23,219 nt of DNA from positions 1 to 23,219 of the IMG/VR virus record IMGVR_UViG_3300019360_000042. The stretch is one strand, 5' to 3'. Position numbers and translations under genes: made by a program. Origin of the DNA: a virus. The notes beneath the pieces are model-generated. The model made no database searches, was not told the DNA's origin, and saw only the letters and a list, made by a program, of their open reading frames with translations. Positions 15,163 through 22,920 of the stretch are shown here, piece after piece (the stretch's first letter is position 1; every line of letters begins with the position of its first letter).

Positions 15163-16242
15163 ATGCCCTCAGGCGGACGATACTCCAAGAGCGGCGAATA
15201 CCAAGTAGCAACCATCGGTTCCGCCGAGCTTGACAACAACTCAGTCACCAACGCAAAGCTCGCCGATGTCCCTACCGCGACTTTCAAAGGGCGGACTACA
15301 GGAGGCACAGGAGACCCAGAGGATCTAACCACAGCTCAAGCCACCGCGCTTCTGGACCTATTTACGTCCGTGCTTAAAGGGCTTGCGCCGGCGTCTGGTG
15401 GAGGCACTACCAATTTTCTCCGGGCGGACGGGAGCTGGGTAGCACCTCCAGGCGGTGGAGGCGACAACATCTCGGTGAACGGCGCCGCGGCCATCGACGC
15501 CGATTTCGACGATGCAACCCCGGCGGCTCCAGCAGGCGGAGTGAACGTCAAGTGGCAGAAAGATACCGCCGCCCCGGACAATATCAGCGCGCACTTAGCG
15601 GCCAATGATGTTGGGGATACGGTGCTTCGCGATTCTAGCGCTCTCTCTGTTATAGGGCGTTCAGCAAACTCGTCCGGGGACCCTGCTGACATCGCCGCCG
15701 TCGCAGCGAGTGGGGCTGTGCTACGTGAGAGTGGTAGCACGCTCAGCTTTGGCACAGTAGCCACCGCGGGTATTGCGGACAATGCGATCACTAACCCGAA
15801 ACTTCGTGACTCCGGCGCGCTTTCTGTAATCGGGCGAAGCGTCAACTCCTCAGGCGATCCGGCCGACATCGCGGCTGTCGCGGCCAGCGGGGCTGTGCTG
15901 CGTGAAAGCGGGAGCGCGCTGGGATTCGGCACTGTAGCAACGGCAGGCATTGCAGACGATGCCGTCACCTACGCCAAGATTCAGAACGTCTCGGCGTCGC
16001 CACGGTTCCTGGGGCGCATCACCGGGGGCGCTGGGGACACGGAAGAACTAACTGGAACACAAGCGACGACACTGCTTGACATCTTCACGTCCGTCTTGAA
16101 AGGGCTGGCCCCCGCTTCTGGAGGTGGTACGGTCAATTTCCTCCGAGCGGACGGAACGTGGGCGGCTCCTGGAGGAGGTCCGGGAGGCGGGATTTCGTTG
16201 GGACTCGCCACAGCAACAATGCTGGGCATGAATCTCAACTAG
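15163..16242 (+). CDS. Repeat-built tail fibre / adhesin protein
   Basis: A 359-residue protein starting 2 bases after the preceding stop. It is built from duplicated modules in an A-B-C-C-A' order. Module A (residues 21-97) recurs at 261-338 with identical cores such as FTSVLKGLAPASGGG and NFLRADG. Module C (156-214, starting RDS-ALSVIGRS) is followed directly by its copy at 215-273. The phrases NSVTNAKLADVPTATFKGRTTGGTGDPEDLT, with VTN-KL and GR-TGG-GD, are typical of phage fibre shafts whose units form trimeric beta elements. The Gly-rich C-terminus (GGGPGGGISLG) leads into the adhesin genes. There is no chaperone domain. Base differences between the copies are mostly synonymous, so both copies seem to be under selection. 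It probably binds host surface sugar or protein. Confidence 0.85.
   Translation: MPSGGRYSKSGEYQVATIGSAELDNNSVTNAKLADVPTATFKGRTTGGTGDPEDLTTAQATALLDLFTSVLKGLAPASGGGTTNFLRADGSWVAPPGGGGDNISVNGAAAIDADFDDATPAAPAGGVNVKWQKDTAAPDNISAHLAANDVGDTVLRDSSALSVIGRSANSSGDPADIAAVAASGAVLRESGSTLSFGTVATAGIADNAITNPKLRDSGALSVIGRSVNSSGDPADIAAVAASGAVLRESGSALGFGTVATAGIADDAVTYAKIQNVSASPRFLGRITGGAGDTEELTGTQATTLLDIFTSVLKGLAPASGGGTVNFLRADGTWAAPGGGPGGGISLGLATATMLGMNLN
15223..16176 (+). repeat. Dispersed module A copies within the fibre gene
   Basis: Module A at 15223-15453 recurs at 15943-16176, one residue longer. The region from about 15361 aligns with the region from about 16084: TT(T/C)ACGTCCGT-CTT-AAAGGGCT, then GGTGGAGGC or GGAGGTGGT, then TT(T/C)CTCCG-GCGGACGG. 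Protein identity over the last 35 residues is about 80 % or better by eye, while many third positions differ. The entry spans both copies and the material between them. Confidence 0.8.
15628..15981 (+). repeat. Tandem 177-base repeat inside the fibre gene
   Basis: Two direct copies of 177 bases, 15628-15804 and 15805-15981, each encoding 59 residues, adjoin without a gap. Most protein positions are the same (SALSVIGRS, SSGDPADIAAVAASGAVLRE, FGTVATAGIAD), while many third codon bases differ. The copies are therefore old enough to have diverged at silent sites but not in protein sequence. Copy number could vary between related phages and would set shaft length. Confidence 0.9.
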
Positions 16243-16255
16243 CGGAGTTTTCATA

Positions 16256-16690
16256 ATGGCAGCTAACACAGCTCCTATATATTCCCTACTGGGTCAGGTC
16301 TCCCGCGATAGCTCCACGGGCATGAACCAGCTAGTAACAGCCGCGGCTAACGACTATACAGGAGCCGGGGCGAATAACTCGCTGATCTTCACGGCTGATC
16401 CGACCAACGGTAGCTGGGTAGAACGGATTCGATTCAAGGCGGGCGGAACTAACGTTGCGTCCGTCGCGCGCATTTTCATCAACAATGGGAGTGCGAATAC
16501 TACCGCGACTAACAATGTGTTTTACGGAGAGACCTCCCTGCCCGCGACGACCGCGATTGCTACAGCCGCTACTGTGGAGATTGACTACCCCTTAGGATTG
16601 GCGCTGCCTCCAGGATTTCGATTGTTCTTTGGGCTCGGTACGGCGGTTGCCGCAGGTTGGGTCGCAACGGTTGTTGGCGGAGATTACTGA
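16256..16690 (+). CDS. Small beta-rich appendage protein
   Basis: A 144-residue protein with GGAG 9 bases before the ATG. It has the look of a compact jelly-roll or galactose-binding-like domain. Strands such as NGSWVERIRFKAGGTNVASVARIFINNG (residues about 51-78), the NVFYGETSLP turn, VEIDYPLGLALPPGFRLFFGLG near 107-128, and a short end WVATVVGGDY are all typical of a small phage structural sandwich. No enzyme motif, signal peptide or membrane helix is seen. Its stop codon overlaps the ATG of the next gene by one base (TGATG), so the two are translationally coupled and may act together at the tail tip. It may be a fibre-tip or baseplate-like component; the family cannot be named with certainty. 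Confidence 0.75.
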   Translation: MAANTAPIYSLLGQVSRDSSTGMNQLVTAAANDYTGAGANNSLIFTADPTNGSWVERIRFKAGGTNVASVARIFINNGSANTTATNNVFYGETSLPATTAIATAATVEIDYPLGLALPPGFRLFFGLGTAVAAGWVATVVGGDY

Positions 16691-17604
16691 TGCTTGACGT
16701 TTTTCACACTCCACCTCGTAAGCGGAACCGTATCTGGATATTCAACCGGCCTTCGACTGTCACAAACTTGCAGTGGCTAACTTGGATCAATCCAGGCGGT
16801 ATCACCCAGCTGGACATCGTCTGCATAGGTGGTGGAGGCGGGGGTGGTGGAGGATTCTCTGCTGCCGCCGGATTGGCTAGGGGCGGCGGGGGCAGTGGCG
16901 GCTCTTCAGGAGTAAGCCGAGTTACGCTTCCTGCGCTGTACCTGCCGGATACGCTGTATATTCAAGTTGGAGCCGGTGGAGCTGGTGGAGCAGCGGGAGC
17001 GGCTGGTTCGGCTGGGGTTCTCTCCTACGTCGCCATCGCACCGAACACGACTGCCAGCAACGTGGTAGTGCTATCCGGCGCGGCTGGTGCAACAGGTGGA
17101 GGGGGAGGAACCGGAGCAGCGGGTGGGGCTGCAGGGGCCGCGTCAACCGTCGCAGTCATAGGGTCCATGCCACTGGCCGGGCTAGGCAACTTCGATCTCA
17201 TAGTCGGGCAGGCTGGAGTGGCAGGCGGATCCCAAGCTGGAGCCAACGGAACGGCGATCACGATACCGACCACTTCTACTCTTTGCCAAGGCGGATCTGG
17301 AGGGGCCGGAACCACCAGCGCCGACTTCGCTGGCGGCGCCTGTACAGCGATTGCAAACTCTTACCTGTCAGAACAGCGACCGGCTACTCCAGCGGCTGGC
17401 TCGAATAACGGTTCTGCTGGCCCCCAGCTATGGAAGCCGTTTTTCAGCTTCGGCGGCCTGGGCGGTTCGGCTAGCAACGCCGGCGTCGGAGGTTTTGGAG
17501 GAAACGGCGCTGCCGGGGCAGGGGGTGGTGGAGGCGGCGGTGGGACGACTGGCGGAAGCGGTGGAGCCGGCGGAGCTGGGCTGGTTCTTATCATAGCGAC
17601 GTAA
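16690..17604 (+). CDS. Glycine-rich tail adhesin
   Basis: A 304-residue protein. The ATG at 16690 overlaps the previous stop and has GGCGGAGA upstream; a longer frame starting at 16657 would be read from within the preceding gene. The first 35 residues include WIFNRPSTVTNLQWLTWINPGG. Then LDIVCIGGGGGGGGG (residues about 41-55) begins a long glycine-rich region with tracts such as ARGGGGSGGSSG, QVGAGGAGGAAGAAG, GATGGGGGTGAAGGAAG and GGGGGGGGTTGGSGG near the end. This W-x-x-P-x-G, D-V-x-GGGGGGG, then Y-x-Q-VG-x-GG pattern is that of the glycine-rich domain found in phage tail proteins. These are thought to form polyglycine II-type helix sandwiches, as in the phage S16 adhesin. The segments between tracts probably form loops that contact the receptor. 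Distal position in the appendage module fits a receptor-binding role. Confidence 0.87.
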   Translation: MLDVFHTPPRKRNRIWIFNRPSTVTNLQWLTWINPGGITQLDIVCIGGGGGGGGGFSAAAGLARGGGGSGGSSGVSRVTLPALYLPDTLYIQVGAGGAGGAAGAAGSAGVLSYVAIAPNTTASNVVVLSGAAGATGGGGGTGAAGGAAGAASTVAVIGSMPLAGLGNFDLIVGQAGVAGGSQAGANGTAITIPTTSTLCQGGSGGAGTTSADFAGGACTAIANSYLSEQRPATPAAGSNNGSAGPQLWKPFFSFGGLGGSASNAGVGGFGGNGAAGAGGGGGGGGTTGGSGGAGGAGLVLIIAT

Positions 17605-17621
17605 TGCAATGAGGAAACAAA

Positions 17622-18392
17622 ATGGCCAAAATCCAGGATATGTCCGTGGCCTTGCTGCAACTGCTACGCGCAGCATGGGCCAAGAACGGACGACACATGG
17701 CGGATGCCGACAGGCCGCCCGAAGTGCTCGAATTTCTCCTCTTCCAGGACGGCGGGGACTCGCAGTGGTATGAAATACCTGGACACCTTGCTTGGATCTA
17801 TGTGCGAAACGTGGTCCCCGGGCTTTCTGCCGATTTCCACGCTCTCAACCTTGAGGGAGAACAGGCGTTCAACGTCGAGAAGGTCCGCGGGGTCGTCCGG
17901 GAGATCATGCGGGAGTACGATCTCCGGAGGCTTACCATGGTCCTCCCCGCCCCGGTTACCAACGTTGCTGGAGCCGCGGCTCGGCTCGGGTTTCAAATCG
18001 AAGGCCGGCTGGTGGACGCGTGCATATATGACGGGCAGTTTGCGGACGGGCTCGTCATGGGGTTCTATCGGGGCAATGTTGAGAAGGTGGCTCTCTCGCC
18101 AGCGGCTCAAGCAGCACCAAAACGCCGTAGACGCCGGCGGTCACGACGGAGGAAGCAGGTAAATGCCCAAGGACTTCAGCAAGCGGGTTCAAGCCCTGCA
18201 GATGCTCGCGCATCAGATGGAAATGGAGTTCCGCAAGAGGTTCCCCCGCGGGTCGAGGTTCCAGCCGAAACGGGTTTCCGGCGCAACGATCCGAGGGCAA
18301 AAGGGGGGAAGGATCCCCGTCAAAGAGATTTCCGAGGCCGTGCCCGGCGGGACACTTTTCCGCGCTCAGGGACAGAAAGGTCAGTTCATTGA
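17622..18392 (+). CDS. GNAT-like acetyltransferase with Arg-rich and overlapping C-terminus
   Basis: A 256-residue protein with GAGGAAA before the ATG. Residues 1-155 resemble a GNAT fold. There is a helical start (LLQLLRAAWAKNGRHMAD), an acidic strand (EVLEFLLFQDGG), then LSADFHALNLEGEQAFN and a late block (TMVLPAPVTNVAGAAARLGFQIEGRLVDACIYDG), the last like the C-terminal part of GNAT proteins, where N-x-x-x-x-x-x-x-x-x-GF-x-x-EG-x-x-x-x is usual. The R/Q-x-x-G-x-G/A acetyl-CoA loop is not obvious, so activity is uncertain. Residues about 164-178 are almost all Arg and Lys (KRRRRRRSRRRKQ). The last 77 codons overlap the next gene in another frame and look random, so that part may be functionless. 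Position matches T7 gene 13 (internal virion protein). Role inferred: an internal or ejected protein. Confidence 0.68.
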   Translation: MAKIQDMSVALLQLLRAAWAKNGRHMADADRPPEVLEFLLFQDGGDSQWYEIPGHLAWIYVRNVVPGLSADFHALNLEGEQAFNVEKVRGVVREIMREYDLRRLTMVLPAPVTNVAGAAARLGFQIEGRLVDACIYDGQFADGLVMGFYRGNVEKVALSPAAQAAPKRRRRRRSRRRKQVNAQGLQQAGSSPADARASDGNGVPQEVPPRVEVPAETGFRRNDPRAKGGKDPRQRDFRGRARRDTFPRSGTERSVH

Positions 18393-19185
18393 GGCGTTGC
18401 TTAAGCCCACGGGAGAGGTTCACGTCGGCCGGGTCGAGGTGCCTACGGCTCTGCGAGGGCAAGGCTTGGCGAAGGACCTGTACCTCCGGTTGGCGGATTT
18501 CGCCCGCAAGTCGGGGCTACCGAGGCTGGAGTTCCAGGCTGGGAAGAACATCTTGAACCTGCCCGCGGTTACCAAACTACGGCAGGCTGCGATAGAAAGG
18601 TTTGGCGGGTTAGGCGCAACCGCAGGCGCGCTGGGGAATGTCCAGCTTCCGTTCGAGGTTGCTGGGCAGGTTGGGCGGGTTGTTCAAGCGCTCACGGGAA
18701 AGACCGGAAGGGCGCCCACGGCGGAGGAGATCCAGCTTGTGACCGGGGCGGTACCGAGTAAAATTTCGCTGCAACACGGCGGCCGTGTGCCCGACTTCTC
18801 GCCCATCGTTGACGCGGCTTCCGCACGGCATGGCGTGCCCGCCGAGATCATCAATGCGATCATTCAAACGGAATCCAGCGGGCGCCCGCGGGCTGTGAAT
18901 CCCGAGCTCGCGTCCGGGGGCGGGAAAAACCCATCCACCGGCTTGATGCAGCTTCGGCGGACCACGGCCCAGGCCCTGGGCTACGACCCGAAGAACCTGT
19001 TTGATCCGGAAGTCAACATCAACGCGGGCACGGAGTATCTGGCAAAGCAGTTTCGTCGGTACGGCGACTGGCTCTCCGCGATTGCGGCATACAACGCCGG
19101 GTCCGCTCGGCCCGTGAAGGGTGGCAAGGGCGAGTTCCGAAACCAGGCATACGTCAACAAGGTCTTGAAGGCGATTCAGAGGTAA
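18163..19185 (+). CDS. GNAT-like domain fused to SLT lytic transglycosylase
   Basis: A 340-residue protein with GGAGGAAG (18148-18155) before the ATG; the frame has a stop directly before it (18160-18162), so no earlier start is possible. The C-terminal 130 residues are a lytic transglycosylase (SLT) domain: candidate catalytic Glu E237 in QTESSG, STGLMQL at 258-264, INAGTEYLAKQFRRYGD at 286-302 and AAYNAG at 308-313. Such domains cut peptidoglycan so that DNA can pass the cell wall, and T7 gp16 carries one. The N-terminal region has VGRVEVPTALRGQGLAKDLY (residues 88-107), a GNAT-type acetyl-CoA loop R-G-x-G-x-A, followed by a LEFQAGKNI strand, suggesting an acetyltransferase fold. A linker at 180-210 carries LQHGGRV. 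It is virion-borne by inference from its neighbours. Confidence 0.86.
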   Translation: MPKDFSKRVQALQMLAHQMEMEFRKRFPRGSRFQPKRVSGATIRGQKGGRIPVKEISEAVPGGTLFRAQGQKGQFIEALLKPTGEVHVGRVEVPTALRGQGLAKDLYLRLADFARKSGLPRLEFQAGKNILNLPAVTKLRQAAIERFGGLGATAGALGNVQLPFEVAGQVGRVVQALTGKTGRAPTAEEIQLVTGAVPSKISLQHGGRVPDFSPIVDAASARHGVPAEIINAIIQTESSGRPRAVNPELASGGGKNPSTGLMQLRRTTAQALGYDPKNLFDPEVNINAGTEYLAKQFRRYGDWLSAIAAYNAGSARPVKGGKGEFRNQAYVNKVLKAIQR

Positions 19186-19186
19186 C

Positions 19187-21784
19187 ATGGCAGCGCAGAA
19201 TAGCATTCGGCTTCCCGGGCAGCTCATCCGACGGCTCCGCCTGGGCGGGTTGATTCAGCAGTACCAGCAGGGTGGGATAGTTTTTGCCCAACCCGGAGGG
19301 CGCATACTTCCCGGCGGCGTGCCCCCGGGGTGGCAGCCTGGACAGCCTGGGGGATCTTTTGGTAGCGATCAAACCCCTCCGCAGGCGGGCGGCGGGCTTG
19401 TCGGTGGAATCCAGCAGCAGCTCGGGGCGTACAACCAGCAGTTCGTCCAGCCGGTTCAAGCTGCCGCGGGGCAGGTCGGAGGGTTCAACCCCTTCGGCGG
19501 ACCGCTCGGGCAGCAAGCGCAGGCCACGGCCGGGGAGCTACTCCGAACGGGCGCCCCGACCGACGTGTCGGGCTTGACGCAGGTGGCTCAACAGCGCGCT
19601 GGAAGGACGTTCGAGGATTTCCTCTCGGGTGCACGTGAACGGTTTGGCGCGCTGAACCTGGAATCCTCCAGCGCGTTGGAGCAGGCGAAAATGCGAGAGG
19701 CGGCCCGGCTGGCACAGGGTGTGGGCGAGCAGGGCATCATCTCAGGCGTGGGCGCAGCGGAGTCGGCTACCGGCCGGCGGCTCGCGGCTTTGAGTCCGTT
19801 CCAAGAATCTCGGCAGCAGCAGTTGGGTGCCCAGACGGCCGCGGGCGGGCTGTACGGCCAGGCGGCAGGATTGGGATTCAATCCGATTCAAGGCGGTCTT
19901 CAACTCTCGGGGCAGCTGTTCCCGGCCCAAGCGGCACAGGTGAACCAGCCGTTCATCGGCGGGAATCAGCCCCCGCCTACACAATTCTCGCCCATGCTAC
20001 AGTTTGGAGCATCGCAGTCTGTCTCCAGGCCTGCCCTATCGAGTCCGGCTCCAGCCCCGGCCGCGAGCCAGAGGCAGTACGCTTACAACCCGAACCAGTA
20101 CAACCCGTTCGCTGGATCGCTCGTTAGTGGGCGTACTCTTGGCTTCCAAGACGGTGGCCGGGTGGACGGCCGGGTGGACTTTGGGGACTACTTGAGCAAT
20201 CTCCTGTTCGGCCAGCAGTTTACGCGCCCGCAGGCGCAAGCACAGGCTCCCGGGCAATTCCTGGCGCCCCGCATGGCGGCAGCAGCTGCTCCAACGGAAA
20301 GGCCGTTGGAAAGGGGCTTCGAGCGAGAAATGCGAGAGGCGCAGTTAAAATCCCTTCGCTTGCAAAACGCTCGGGAACAGAAACTGATGAACTTGATCCG
20401 CGGGATCTCGGGCAACGTCGGCACAGGGGCGGAGCAGTTCTTCGCTCAGACTCGCCAGCAAAACGCGTTGCGCGACATGATCGCGGCCCTGACAGGGAAA
20501 GAGCGAGCAGGAACAATTACGCAAGCGCCCGCCCCGACCTACAACATCTACCAGCAGCCGTATCAGCAGCAGCAGCCGGCCCAGAAGACCGCAGATGGCG
20601 GCACCATTCAAGGCCCGTCCTACCCGCCCGACACCGTTCCCGTACTGGCCCAAGGCGGCGAGGTTATCCTGCCGCTGGAGACCGTTGCGCGTATTCAGAA
20701 GTCGAAGAGCAAGGACCCGCTCATTCAGGAGATTAAGCGGATTGCCCGCCGGACGCCGGATCAGCAGGGTGCGCAGCTCGGGGGTAAGCTCCAGGACTTG
20801 GAGCAACGGTTCGGTGGCACCGCGGGGCCGGTTCCGGGCATTCCAGGTGCGACGTTTGATCTCAAGGGAGGAAAGGGCGGGCGCCCTCTGTTCACACTCA
20901 CCGGCACGCCCGAGCCGCTCGAAGCGATAGAAGAGCGTCGGTTGCAAGACGCAATCACTTACGCTCGGGCGAATGTGAATCGCCTCAAGACAGCGTATGC
21001 CCTCGGAACCAAGGGAACGGGCGAGCAGACCCAAACGTTGATCGCCTCAGCGCAGCAAGAGCTTGACAAGGCGCAGCAGGATCTGGTAACGTCAAGAACG
21101 CAAGCTCTAGCGAAGGAACAAGCAGCGGTGCAGAAGGAACAGGCAGCGACGCAGCAGAAGGTGGCCGAAGCTCAGAAGGCATCGGAAGAGGCTCGGAAGT
21201 CCTTGTACGAAGCCCAGGCCAAGGCGGCAGCGGATGAGGCGAAGCTCGCGCTCGACCAATCGAAGAGCGACGCCGGCGCGCTCAAGGACATCATTATTAA
21301 TACCGCACGGCAGGGAGGCTCGCCTTTTATGGCCGCGATGGCGTACTACCAGGTCACTGGAAAGGAGCCGCCTCCGGGACTGGTCCAGGCTGCCCAGCAA
21401 GAACAACAGCAGATGGCCGCGGCTTCGAACCCCGCGCCGGTGACTGAAGCGATCTTGCCCGAAGTAGTAAGGCGACAGAACGAGATGGTGGCCGCACAAC
21501 AGCAGCAGAATCTACTGGTCGGTGGCCATCAGCCCGCGCGCGAACCTTTTGTGACCGGACCAGTTTCCCGTCCGGGAAGCCCAGAGGTCGGAGTTCCAGG
21601 GCTGGAAGTTCCGCCAACGTCAGACATCATCCACGCCATTCTGCAGAACATTGCAGCGGGGGACACATCTCCGGAGAACGCCTTGCTCTTGCAGTATTAT
21701 GCTTCACCAGAGGCTTTACAAACGTTGCCGCCTGAAGAGCGTACTCAGATTGTTGAGATCATGAAACAACTGGGTCTATTCTGA
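19187..21784 (+). CDS. Large internal virion / ejection protein with coiled coil
   Basis: An 865-residue protein starting one base after the previous stop, with AGAGGT just upstream. The N-terminus has a basic amphipathic stretch (IRLPGQLIRRLRLGGLIQQYQQGG), followed by Gln/Gly/Pro-rich low-complexity segments. A helical region at about 130-210 follows. Near residues 466-498, DGGTIQGPSYPPDTVPVLAQ followed by GGEVILPLE is a signature shared by tape-measure and internal proteins (DxVPxxLxxGExVxP). Residues about 584-700 are a strongly charged coiled coil with Ala, Gln and Lys, then helical and Pro-rich segments to the end. No catalytic motif is seen. The layout is that of internal core proteins (the T7 gp14-16 class) that are ejected with the DNA and form a channel. 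Sequence is repeat-rich, so homology is hard to judge. Confidence 0.75.
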   Translation: MAAQNSIRLPGQLIRRLRLGGLIQQYQQGGIVFAQPGGRILPGGVPPGWQPGQPGGSFGSDQTPPQAGGGLVGGIQQQLGAYNQQFVQPVQAAAGQVGGFNPFGGPLGQQAQATAGELLRTGAPTDVSGLTQVAQQRAGRTFEDFLSGARERFGALNLESSSALEQAKMREAARLAQGVGEQGIISGVGAAESATGRRLAALSPFQESRQQQLGAQTAAGGLYGQAAGLGFNPIQGGLQLSGQLFPAQAAQVNQPFIGGNQPPPTQFSPMLQFGASQSVSRPALSSPAPAPAASQRQYAYNPNQYNPFAGSLVSGRTLGFQDGGRVDGRVDFGDYLSNLLFGQQFTRPQAQAQAPGQFLAPRMAAAAAPTERPLERGFEREMREAQLKSLRLQNAREQKLMNLIRGISGNVGTGAEQFFAQTRQQNALRDMIAALTGKERAGTITQAPAPTYNIYQQPYQQQQPAQKTADGGTIQGPSYPPDTVPVLAQGGEVILPLETVARIQKSKSKDPLIQEIKRIARRTPDQQGAQLGGKLQDLEQRFGGTAGPVPGIPGATFDLKGGKGGRPLFTLTGTPEPLEAIEERRLQDAITYARANVNRLKTAYALGTKGTGEQTQTLIASAQQELDKAQQDLVTSRTQALAKEQAAVQKEQAATQQKVAEAQKASEEARKSLYEAQAKAAADEAKLALDQSKSDAGALKDIIINTARQGGSPFMAAMAYYQVTGKEPPPGLVQAAQQEQQQMAAASNPAPVTEAILPEVVRRQNEMVAAQQQQNLLVGGHQPAREPFVTGPVSRPGSPEVGVPGLEVPPTSDIIHAILQNIAAGDTSPENALLLQYYASPEALQTLPPEERTQIVEIMKQLGLF

Positions 21785-22917
21785 TGCCGAATCTAACCCC
21801 CGAAGAGTTCCGCCAGCTGTTCCAGCAGTTGTATCAACAGAAGGTGAGAAGCTACCAACAGGGGTTCGCACCGCAGTTCCAGACCGGTCTTCGAGAAACC
21901 ATCGAGGCGATTACACCAGGCCCCGGGGCCAATCTCCCGAACATCCCTGCTGAGACCCTCCCGGGCAAGATCGGTCGGTTTGCTGGGCAGGCTCTCCCCG
22001 AGATCGCGGCAGCGGCTGGAGTTGAAGCCCTGACCGGCGGGCTGGGCGCGCCGTTTGCTGCCCGGATCCTCGCGGGAGGAGCGACCGCAGGTTTGATCGG
22101 CGGATTACGTTCAGGCGAGCCATTGTCCGGAGCGGCCCTGGGCGCGGGTACCGCGGGGGCGCTGGGTCTACTCGGACGACTCGGGCGGCGGGCGATCCCA
22201 GCAGCGGCAGAGGAAGCCCAAGCGGCTTTGACGGCCGGTCAAGCACCCTTGGCCCTCCCGGCGGAGTTCGCCCAAGAAGCCGCGGCCAGGCCGTTTGTTT
22301 CCCCCGGACGGGTTGGCCCGCAACTTGCTCTGCCTAGCGGACTTCCGGGTGAGAGCCTGCGACTGCAAGATGTCTTCGCCCGGGCCGCTAAAGGGGACAC
22401 CGCGGCTTTCAGGGAAGCGGCCGCAGCGCTGGGGAGCACCCCCGAGTCCATAGCGGCCCAGATCGTCCGGCTGAACCGTGGGGCGGCGGGCAAGATGCTG
22501 CCGAAGCGGCTGCTGGGGGACAACTACCGCCAGGCCCTACAACGGCTGGAAGCGGAAGGAGCAGCGCCTCCACCTCCGGCTGTACCCCAACCCCCCACAT
22601 CGGTCTCCGAGGCCGTGAGCCTCATGGAGACCCTCAAGAAGAAGCTCATTTCCGGAGAAGCGGGCAAAGAGGTATCCGAGGGGGAGGCAATCCGCATTGC
22701 AACCCGGGCGAAGCTGAATCGAGAGTTGATTGCCGCGGCGCAGAGGGATTTGCCTCCAGAGGTTGCTGAGCGAGCGGCGAAGGTGCTACCGACGGCATTT
22801 GATGGTGCTGACGATGCGACCCTGGCGATCCTGGATGAGACGATTCAGGACCTGAACCCGCAGAACATCGCGCGACTGGCCGCACATCTGAGTTCGAAGA
22901 ACTTCTGCAAGAGGTAA
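21784..22917 (+). CDS. Gly/Ala-rich internal virion protein
   Basis: A 377-residue protein whose ATG overlaps the previous stop (TGATG). Residues 5-25 form a Gln-rich helix. Residues about 60-135 are rich in Gly and Ala with hydrophobic stretches (ALPEIAAAAGVEALTGGLG, AARILAGGATAGLIGGLRSG, ALGLLGRLGRR), which recall membrane-active segments of internal or ejected phage proteins. Then follow a helical region to about 255, a Pro-rich hinge (APPPPAVPQPP, 261-271) and a further helical segment (ETLKKKLISGEAGKEVSEGEAIRIATRAK). The end, up to FCKR, is followed by TAA, GAC, then the ATG of the next gene in the same frame, so the two could once have been one protein. The role is inferred from position; no enzyme motif is seen. 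Confidence 0.7.
   Translation: MPNLTPEEFRQLFQQLYQQKVRSYQQGFAPQFQTGLRETIEAITPGPGANLPNIPAETLPGKIGRFAGQALPEIAAAAGVEALTGGLGAPFAARILAGGATAGLIGGLRSGEPLSGAALGAGTAGALGLLGRLGRRAIPAAAEEAQAALTAGQAPLALPAEFAQEAAARPFVSPGRVGPQLALPSGLPGESLRLQDVFARAAKGDTAAFREAAAALGSTPESIAAQIVRLNRGAAGKMLPKRLLGDNYRQALQRLEAEGAAPPPPAVPQPPTSVSEAVSLMETLKKKLISGEAGKEVSEGEAIRIATRAKLNRELIAAAQRDLPPEVAERAAKVLPTAFDGADDATLAILDETIQDLNPQNIARLAAHLSSKNFCKR
22908..22914 (+). promoter_or_regulatory. SD within the end of the preceding gene
   Basis: AAGAGGT is at 22908-22914, 6 bases before the ATG at 22921. It lies in the last codons of the gene at 21784. It supports separate initiation of the downstream gene rather than read-through of the intervening TAA (22915-22917). 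Confidence 0.6.
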
Positions 22918-22920
22918 GAC

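Noticed and set aside
15628-15981. Tandem direct repeats considered as a CRISPR-like array
   Set aside because: The units are long, adjoining and within a coding frame, with silent differences; there are no spacers.
16657-16689. Longer N-terminus for the glycine-rich protein
   Set aside because: ATG 16690 overlaps the preceding stop in the usual coupled way, with an SD before it.
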